In this document: one piece after another, positions 57,601-64,000 of the stretch
Layout: every line of letters begins with the position of its first letter
How positions within the stretch are numbered: position 1 is the first letter of the stretch
Source of the DNA: Auriscalpium vulgare
Taxonomy: Eukaryota > Basidiomycota > Agaricomycetes > Russulales > Auriscalpiaceae
Length of the DNA: 64,000 nt
NCBI GenBank assembly: GCA_019915015.1
Contig: JAHBBC010000008.1
Span: forward strand, 310,001-374,000
Direction: 5' to 3'
Position numbers and translations under genes: made by a program
Notes under the pieces: generated by a model
Databases searched by the model: none
Told to the model about the DNA's origin: nothing
What the model saw: only the letters and a program-made list of their open reading frames with translations

Positions 57601-57694
57601 TGAAGGCCTGAGGGGTTCAGTTGTCCTCAGCACGGACAGAGACATTGATGGGTGGGTGCATGATTACAATGGGTGGGGCAATCACATCCAGTAG
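54611..57694 (+). CDS. TET/JBP-family 2-oxoglutarate/Fe(II) dioxygenase
   Basis: It starts MNISSELALFLLGRAPELL at 54611 and is spread over about a dozen exons. The N-terminal part is low-complexity with an acidic MEVDEDEEEAM; the middle has helical exons and DLPHQQERPTVFLP near 56440. The double-stranded beta-helix lies at the C-terminus. Iron ligands are H-R-D in RGHRDSKDKS (about 57437-57463) and the distal histidine in ELTHFN (about 57577-57592); the 2OG-binding arginine is in LRGSVVL. HWQGGGLCLFE and LRPGDVLIFPS are family hallmarks. The protein ends NGWGNHIQ at 57694. TET/JBP enzymes oxidise 5-methylcytosine or thymine in DNA. All catalytic residues are present. It runs away from the hairpin zone. 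Confidence 0.85.
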
Positions 57695-57865
57695 CTACAT
57701 TTCTCCAATACCTGACATTGCATCTTGAAGTTATATATATCTTATATCTCTAGCAGTAATATCATCTGTAGCTTATTTTCTTGTTCACCTTTGTCTCAAG
57801 CATTGAAAGCAGATATGATGCCAATCTGCATTTAGTCTGTAACACGTTTCCTGCCCTGATCCCTC
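57695..57865. other. Convergent 3' region
   Basis: AT-rich spacer between the TET/JBP stop and the minus-strand coiled-coil gene stop. Nothing else is seen. Confidence 0.5.
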
Positions 57866-60621
57866 CTACTGCTGGGTTCCAGAGCTGCTGGCTGCACCTG
57901 CCAAACGCATCACATCTGCCCCCTCCTCTCCAGGAACCTTCAACACCTTCATAAGCTTGACGACGAGTTCAGTGGACTCCTGCCCTCCAATGGCGTGCGC
58001 CTTGGCTAGCTCTTCCAGGGCCCACCTGACCGTTTCCTTCAAGCGCGCCTCTCTTGGCTGCAGGAGATCGTCAATGTGCAAGCCGGAGGTCTCAGCAATA
58101 GCCGCTGCGCAATAGGGCAAATTGAGCAGAGAGAAGCCCAGCTTGTACCGAAGAACGGTCACATTGCCGCCCTTGTCGGCAATGCGCGTCTGGCTTGACT
58201 GAATCTCTTCATTGTTCCTTGCATTGGGGACGTTGTACGTCTGTGCCGTCTTGACCATCCACAGCTCAAGGAGAGCGGAGTCTGCAGGGCAACCGCAGTC
58301 CAGGTATGCTGCATCGTCTCGGGATGAAACCGCCTTCATGGTATGGCCCGTTACGCGCACCTGCTTTCCTCTACCCGCACGGGAGCAGGAAAGGCACTGA
58401 GTGACGTAGGATCCATCCGCGGTCTTTCTCTGGACATACCATTAAGTGATGCCTAGCGGAGAGTGAGGATGGGAAAGTGCTTGCCTTGGCCAAGCGCAAG
58501 AGGGCTGTGGCCACCTCGCGTCCGCTGTGGATGGCAGACATGTGCTGGTCCGGCTGCGTTCTAGCCTCAAACGCCAGGGTATACGTCACCTCCGTGTCTT
58601 TGTTGGTTTCCTCATCTCTGAATGTCGGACGGAAGCCTTCTGCAAATCGCCTGCCCAGGGCTTCCAGGGCTGCGTCAAGAGAATGCAAAGGTGTGTTAAG
58701 AATGGCAGGCATACCTCCTTTGTCTTTGCCTTTGCCCTTTGCGGAAGACTGAGACTTTCCCTTGCCTTTGCCTTTCGCCTTTGACTTGGTGGCGTTGTCC
58801 TCCTCTTCAACCTCAGACTCCCCGCTGCCATCCCTGTCATCCTCCGGTCCGTAGTTGCTGTCGGAACCTGCGGAATCCGCAGCCTCCACTTCCGCATACC
58901 ACAGCCTGAACCAATTACGAAGTGCCTTGCAGTAGTCCACAGTGATCTTGCTCTTGTCTTCACTGGCGGCGTGGGGAATGGGCCAGTTGAAGTCCGTAAG
59001 CTGGAAGCCCAAGCTGCTGGCTTTCTCAATTGCCTCCAAGTGGATCTTGAATGCAGCCCGTCTTGAGCCTCTGGACCTGATATCCTTAGTCACCGCTTGG
59101 TGAAAGCGTAGTGACTGCACTGCGCTAAGGCCCTCAGAGAACAGCTTGAAATCTGGCTGTTCTGTGAGGAAAGAGAGGGTTACATCTCAAAGTCATTAGG
59201 AGGATAACACAAGCACCTACTGCTCTGAGTCTGGTTGGACTCTCCGTCCCCCCGACCTGGCTCCTCCGTGGTCTGTTGCCCATGCTCAGAGTGGCCAGAG
59301 TCTGATTGAAATTAACACGTGTTAGAAGTTGCATCTGGAAGTATCATGGGGCAAATTGGACAAAGGAAGATCTGCAAAATGTAACAAATGCATAGGAAGA
59401 TCCGTCAAAATTAACACGGTCACTGATACGTCTTGCAAAAAGTTGCAGACCTGATGCCCAGGCCCAGTAGCTGTATAAAATGACAGTGAAATGTGACTGT
59501 GCAAGGGTGCAAAATGTTGCAGCTGCATATCATGAGGTGTAAGAAATGACAAATGTGAAAGCAGCCCCCTGTAAGAAATGTCACATAGGCAGAGCGCCCT
59601 GTAAAAAATAACAGGCACCAAGTGGGCAAGGTAAGATATTGCAGGTGCCCAGGACAGCCACAGATGTCATATATGACATCCCTGCCTATGCCATGGCAAG
59701 GCAGGCAAATTATGACAGATGGGAATATGACCATGCAAAAAATGACAGGAGCCAAGTCGTTGACACTGTAAAATAATGCATCTGCAGACCAGAGGCACAA
59801 CTGTCAAATCTGACAGCACAGCACGCACAACAGAAAGGGATGCAAAATATGACGGATGCAAAATAAGACAATGTAAAAATTGGCTGCATCCAAGTGGCCA
59901 CTGTAATGTAAAATATCACAGACGCTCCTGCCGCTGGTGAATTTTCACAGCCCTCACAGAAGCAACTGTCATATTTTACAGCCCAGCGGAAGATGTTGGC
60001 AGGCAGGTATGATTTGACAAAGCAAGGAAAGACTATCTTGTGGCAGGCAGCAATAAACTCACCTTTGGGTGCAGAATGGCCTCTCTCAGCATCGTGTGTC
60101 TCCGGAGGCACGGGTGGCCTTGGGGGTGGCGACTCGGGGGTTGGCGTCAATGCTGAGAATGCTTGTCAGCGGTATGGAAACGGACAGTGGGTCTGATATG
60201 CGCACGGCTGCCCTTGGAGGCCTCCTCAGGTTCGTCCACATTCATGGCGTCTTCTGGAATGCCAGAGGCATGGGCAGCAGACGTAGTCTTGTCCGGTGTG
60301 ATCTTTGCCTTCTTGCGCAGGGCGTCGAGCTTGCGACTGGCTTCTTTGAGCTCTTGGGAAAGCAGCGTGCCGTAGCCTGGCAACGCTCAGTTGGTCAGTA
60401 TCAGCAGTTAGAGGGATGTATGTCATTCACCCACCCCTAGTAGTTCCCTCATACCCCACAGGTATCAGGTCGTGCTTCTGGCGGCCACGGGCTGCGGCCG
60501 TCCACGCATCCTTCTTCTTCTTGAGCTCCCTCTCCTCCTTCTCCAGCTTCTTGATCTCCGCCTTGAGTGCCTGAGAGGTGTCGGCAGTGGGGGCCGTGCG
60601 GGCGGTGCGGTTCACAGGCAT
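57866..60621 (-). CDS. Coiled-coil, acidic-linker hypothetical protein of the element
   Basis: Minus-strand gene starting MPVNRTARTAPTADTSQALK at 60621. The first exon contains a coiled coil (ALKAEIKKLEKEERELKKKK). Further exons add SQELKEASRKLDALRKKAK, a proline-rich piece and SGHSEHGQQTTEEPG. The main exon (59150-58490) reads FHQAVTKDIRSRGSRRAAFK...FNWPIPHAA...ALRNWFRLWYAEVEAAD, an acidic stretch, a KGKGKGKSQSSAKGKGK basic run and ALEALGRRFAEGFRP. The last exon starts with DCGCPAD and is helical to SSSGTQQ. I do not know the family. Its intron at about 59308-60061 is filled with a short repeated motif. A DNA- or chromatin-associated role would fit the charge pattern but is only inferred. 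Confidence 0.65.
59340..60030. promoter_or_regulatory. Array of about 20 TGTMAAAWNTKACA-like motifs in an intron
   Basis: Copies occur roughly every 30-40 bp, such as CTGTATAAAATGACAG (59471), TGTAAGAAATGACAAATG (59538), CTGTAAAAAATAACAGG (59599), CTGTCAAATCTGACAG (59801) and TGTAAAATATCACAG (59907). The consensus is close to an inverted repeat (TGTCAAATTTGACA), suited to a dimeric DNA-binding protein. Isolated copies lie in other non-coding parts of the 18 kb element. Confidence 0.55.
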
Positions 60622-61165
60622 GGGGACTGGTGCGCGGGCAGAAATACTGCGGGGTGGACGTACTGCTGGGGGAGGGGGGGGAGGTAAAATTTAGACGGCC
60701 GTTGACGGGGCGGAACGTCTCTGTTGCACTTTGTTTATTTTACAGGGCCCTGCGGGCAGGCCAGTGCCGATCGCGCCATCACCAGTGGCCACCGTGGGAA
60801 ACCCCCCCCAACGGTGGGGGGATGTCAAATTTATGCAGAGGGAGCGGAGGGGTAAGATTTGGTACAAGATGAGGGAGGCCGTAAAGAAATGACGTGTTGC
60901 TTGTGTGCGTGCAATATCTAACCGCCCCAGATTGCCTTTTGTCAGATTTGACGCCTGAGAAGCCTGGCGGGTGCGCCCACACCGGATCGCGTCGACGGCG
61001 GGTTTGGACTGGCCCGGCATGATGAACAAGCGGCGAACCGCGACCACCTGCAGCCCCGCGCAGGCCTGATGCGCCGTCGGCGAAACCCTGGCGCGAACCG
61101 GTTCGCACCCTGCGCCCTAAATCTCGGCATCACCGGCGCCGCATAAGCGCCTTAAATGCACGGCA
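60622..61165. other. Right subterminal region of the element
   Basis: It contains more TAAAATTTA, GTCAAATTT and GTCAGATTTGACG motifs (60686, 60826, 60939), the palindrome GCGAACCGGTTCGC (about 61092) and the terminal CTTAAAT-N7-ACTAAGT. No gene is seen. Confidence 0.5.
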
Positions 61166-61172
61166 CTAAGTA
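61166..61172. other. Right attachment repeat CTAAGTA
   Basis: CTAAGTA marks the return to host-repeat sequence (TAGCTCCTGCC against TAGCTACTGCC in the empty copy). Confidence 0.85.
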
Positions 61173-61955
61173 GCTCCTGCCTGCCCTGTGATTTACACAC
61201 CTTTGCACTGCAAAAGACACTCGTGTCTGCGAGTATTTTGCATTTTCCAAGCTAATTAGCATTGATATACACATGATACCAATTGTTCTCAGGTCAGAAG
61301 AGAAGGCCTTCTAACTTCCCTTTTTGGTAACATGTTCCCACGGGGTGACAATGGTGAGGTTGGCAATTGGGAGGGCTCTAGTTGCTAACTACCATGCATT
61401 ATATATACCAGAAGTGTTGAGAGGATGTTGATCATGTGAATAGCCAATGATATAATTCCTCAACAAGCATGGGAAAATGACGCAGTTGAATCAGGCAGAC
61501 TGGGATTTTTGCCGGTCAATGAGTCATTGCTTACTAATCCCGGGGATAAAGTACCCGGTTACCCGGTAATTGAGCAATTTTTAGCTAAGTAGCTCCTGCC
61601 CAATGCTTTTCAACACCTTCTCACTTCCAAAGACACTCATGTCTGCAAGTATTTTGCGTTTTGCAAGCTAACCAGCAACAATATGAACATGTTTTCAATT
61701 GTTCTCGAGTCAGCAAAAAATACTGCATGATTTCCATTTTAGGTAACATTTTCCCACGGGTAGGCCAAACACGCACCATGACGCATCAACCGGCACTTTC
61801 AACTGGGTGCAGGATTAAACGCGTCATGGTGCACAAACCCGGCTACTACAATACCCGGGCAGAATAATTATATTATTAAAAAGTCGCACAGAGGGAGAAT
61901 TGAACCTACAACCTCTTGGTTCTTTATATCAACCAATAGTATTGACCACTACACT

Positions 61956-62381
61956 GCAGTGCTGCTCAACCCTCCGTCGTCGCATGCCGTACGAATATCC
62001 TCTCCGTGCCTGCTTATACTGATCAGACTCGCAGCGCGTTGTTTCTAGTGGGTTTTGTCCTTCTCGGGAGACATGCCGGGCGGCGAGCCGGGGCTCGTGC
62101 GGCGCGAGTCGAGCGCGGCGAAGTCGGCATGCGATAGCATTACTATGTCGAAGATAGTGCTGTTCAGCACTGAAGTCGGCTGAAGAAAAAAGCTGTCTGT
62201 GGGAAAGCGAGAGAAGATGCGCACACAGGGGACGTAGGCCACAGTTCGGCTCTGTACCTCAACCACATATTTCACAAGATCGTTGTTACAACCATAAGAG
62301 GCTCGGATATATTCCACATCTATGTTATCTTACCAGTGCACATTGTCACCGTGACGGACGCCCAGTCCTCCCAGCACGCAC
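61956..62381 (-). other. Intergenic region with a possible orphan last exon
   Basis: After a TTTTTTCTTCAG acceptor (minus strand, about 62180) the frame reads PTSVLNSTIFDIVMLSHADFAALDSR and stops at 62045, like the tail of a larger gene. No matching upstream exons fit between it and the reductase gene, so it may be a stranded fragment left by rearrangement. Confidence 0.3.
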
Positions 62382-63737
62382 CTACTGGAGCAAGCCAGCC
62401 TCCTTCAAAGCCGCGGCCATATCCGTGACGGACTCCTCGAAGCTACGATAATTGAACCCAGGAAGGAACTTGTGCGTCTTCGCGTTCAGGGTCGGCGCAT
62501 TGACCTTGCCCGCGCCTGCGCCCTTCGTAGCCTTGCCGGGGGCGTCGTAGCCCGCCGCATTCAGAACGTCATAAATGTCCTGCCATGCGAAGAGGCCTGT
62601 CGGGTGTCCGTGTCAGTCAGATCGCGGGGAGTGAGTGTGCCGCAGTAGATGCACGCACCGTTGGTGGTGGCGAGCCGCTCGCCGCCGAGCGCCGGCGTCT
62701 CAAGCGCGAGGACGTGCAGCTCCGCGGTGTCGCGCACGTCGACCCAGTCGCCGACGGTCGCGCCGCTCGTGTCGCCCACCGGGAACGTGCTGAGGAGCAC
62801 ACCGGGCGTGCTACTGATGGTCTTGCCCACCTTGCGGGCGCAGCGCGTGTGAGCGGGAATCATGGCAGGAAGACCGGCAGCGCACCAACCTTGTGGATGA
62901 AAGGGCCCCAGTTGAACGTCGGCAGGATCGTGACGAGGTCGAACGACGGGCGGGCAGCGCTCAAGAAGTCCCACGCGGCCTTTTCCGCGCGGGTCTTCGC
63001 TGCGTTGTACACGAGCCACGGCGACGAGCTCTTGTCTAGCTTGGCGTCAAGCGCGACCGTGTTCCAGGAGGCCTGCGACAAATGCGTCAACACTGGGCCT
63101 CTGTCGCATCTATAATGGACACACACCTCGTCAAATGTCGTGCCAGCCTTCGCGTTCGCGTAGTCCAGGTTGTGGATGGCGACGCCGGAGCTGGTCAAGA
63201 GAACGCGCTTGACCTTGGATCTGATATGACTGTCAGTGCCAACGCGAAGGGATCGAACGCGGCGAGCACGTACCCATATTTATGCGCGCTTTTGAGGATG
63301 CCCGTGGCGCCGGCGATGGCGGGATTGATGATCTCAGAGGGATCCTCGAAGGTGAAGACGACGGGCGACGCGCAGTGGATGATTGCATCGACATCCTTCA
63401 CGGCCTCATCGTACGCATTCTCCTACCATAGCCAAGTCAATGAGACTACAAGGGGCCTTCGTACTGAAAGCGAAAAATGCTAACCGCTTCGATATCGGGG
63501 ACGTTGATGTGCGAAACCTTACCCCTGTACTCCGGGAAGCGGTTCTCGATGAAGGCTGCCTGTTCATCGTTGCGGGTGCTGCATTTCGATATTCAGCAGA
63601 CGATTCCAACGATGCATAGACGAGACGTACGCGACGAGGACAGAGAAGTTGTGTTCAACGAGGTACTTGACGACCCACGCGCCGATGTAGCCCGACGCGC
63701 CAGTGACGAGGACCTTTCCAGAGGTGATAGCGACCAT
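62382..63737 (-). CDS. NAD(P)-dependent reductase (extended SDR), complete
   Basis: Minus-strand gene with six or seven exons from the ATG at 63735-63737 to TAG at 62382-62384, about 335-345 residues. TGASGYIGAW (nucleotide-binding loop) is followed by AAFIENRFPEYRGK, DVDAIIHCASPV, RVLLTSSGVA, YNAAKTRAEKAAW (the catalytic YxxxK; WLVYNAAK near 63005) and a C-terminus with WQDIYDVLNAAGY...SFEESVTDMAAALKEAGLL. The family includes fungal dihydroflavonol-4-reductase-like and methylglyoxal/ketone reductases that use NADPH. It is the closest relative of the partial gene at 1-111. All introns have GT-AG ends and the frame is intact. Confidence 0.9.
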
Positions 63738-64000
63738 TTCTCAGTAAAGATGAAGATGCGGGTCAGATGAGAAGTAGATGGGAGTAAGAGTTGTTGAGCA
63801 TTTCCACGGCGTGGGTCCGCATTTATAGGTGAAGAGTCCCCTAGAGTACAAAACGACGTCTGGCGATGATAAAGATACACTGAAAACATCCTGGAAGTCT
63901 CTGCTCGGATGAATAAGCAATTCGGAATCGTAGGCTTCCATAGGGACTTACTAAGCCACAGAGTCAGCAATTTCGCAGTGGGCGCTTGGTGGGCGCGACC
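63738..64000. promoter_or_regulatory. Upstream region of the complete reductase gene
   Basis: It contains a TTTATAGG box at about 63821-63828, comparable in position to the one upstream of the partial paralogue at the left edge. No other gene is seen to the window end. Confidence 0.5.

Larger units (their letters stand above)
42920..61165 (+). mobile_element. 18.2 kb tyrosine-recombinase element with PHD and TET/JBP cargo
   Basis: The boundaries come from comparing the two copies of the host repeat: CTAAGTA is single at 15862-15868 but present at 42913-42919 and 61166-61172 around this DNA. The left end (42922-42943) reads, as reverse complement, CTTAAAT-N8-ACTAAGG, and the right end (61151-61171) CTTAAAT-N7-ACTAAGT, so the ends are inverted relative to each other. 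Inside are five genes: tyrosine recombinase, F-box/LRR-like, PHD, TET/JBP and coiled-coil. Recombinase at one end with cargo behind and a short identity at the junction resembles Cryptons and ascomycete Starships; KDZ elements, known TET carriers in basidiomycetes, use a different transposase and an 8-bp duplication. Confidence 0.8.
42557..61955 (-). repeat. Second copy of the 1.15 kb repeat, interrupted by the 18 kb element
   Basis: The left part 42557-42919 matches 15506-15868 and the right part 61166-61955 matches 15862-16650, about 95% identical. The junction duplicates CTAAGTA. The tRNA-like head (minus) is again at the right edge, with GGTTCAATTC near 61896-61906. Outside it (from 61956) the two copies share nothing, which fixes the boundary. 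Confidence 0.85.

Noticed and set aside
42920..61165. KDZ transposon or Helitron as the identity of the 18 kb element
   Set aside because: No KDZ transposase or RepHel helicase is visible; the only mobility gene is a tyrosine recombinase and the duplication is 7 bp.

Overview
The window reads as a chromosomal segment of a filamentous basidiomycete, an agaricomycete and probably a polypore. Genes are GC-rich and interrupted by many short introns of about 48-65 bp. Several families are typical of this group: an A-T-R NRPS-like reductase, a NACHT-WD40 NLR, an agaricomycete-expanded gene family, a tyrosine recombinase and a TET/JBP dioxygenase. Two related NAD(P)-dependent reductase genes, both on the minus strand, bracket the window: the left one is cut by the window edge and the right one is complete.

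Layout. 1-12.4 kb holds the partial reductase, an intact A-T-R carboxylate-reductase-type gene (plus), a small unknown four- or five-exon gene (minus), and a decayed inverted fragment of a second A-T-R gene. 12.58-23.08 kb is one NLR-like gene: a C2-like N-terminus, a NACHT-type NTPase and 17 nearly identical WD40 repeats. A 4.7 kb block of nested repeats, flanked by a 9-bp direct repeat with one mismatch, splits it. 23.1-25.3 kb is repeat-rich. 25.4-36.1 kb is a tandem cluster of three paralogous genes of unknown function. They share an intron position and an upstream box plus hairpin, and each copy is damaged differently: a 0.66 kb insertion, an in-frame stop, and a Ty1/Copia element plus a 295-bp internal duplication. 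36.6-37.1 kb is a probable broken gene. 38.3-42.3 kb is a multi-exon agaricomycete family gene (minus) with a miniature LTR element in an intron and a probable frameshift.

42.56-61.96 kb is the most interesting part. A second copy of the 1.15 kb repeat seen in the NLR gene has itself been entered by an 18.25 kb element at a 7-bp site, CTAAGTA, now present on both sides. The uninterrupted repeat at 15.5-16.65 kb preserves the empty site. The element carries a tyrosine recombinase at its left end, an F-box/LRR-like gene, a PHD-finger gene with a possible caspase/CHAT-like region, a 3.4 kb GC-rich zone of hairpins and a 20-bp minisatellite, a TET/JBP 2OG-Fe(II) dioxygenase, and a coiled-coil gene with a motif-filled 750-bp intron. 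Its two ends carry an inverted CTTAAAT-N(7-8)-ACTAAG sequence, and a third copy lies just after the recombinase gene. I interpret it as a large Crypton- or Starship-like mobile element in a basidiomycete, carrying DNA/chromatin-modification cargo. 62.38-63.74 kb is the complete reductase gene.

The gene calls rest on reading frames, splice signals and recognised motifs. Nothing was searched against a database, so exon borders and family names for unfamiliar genes are provisional.
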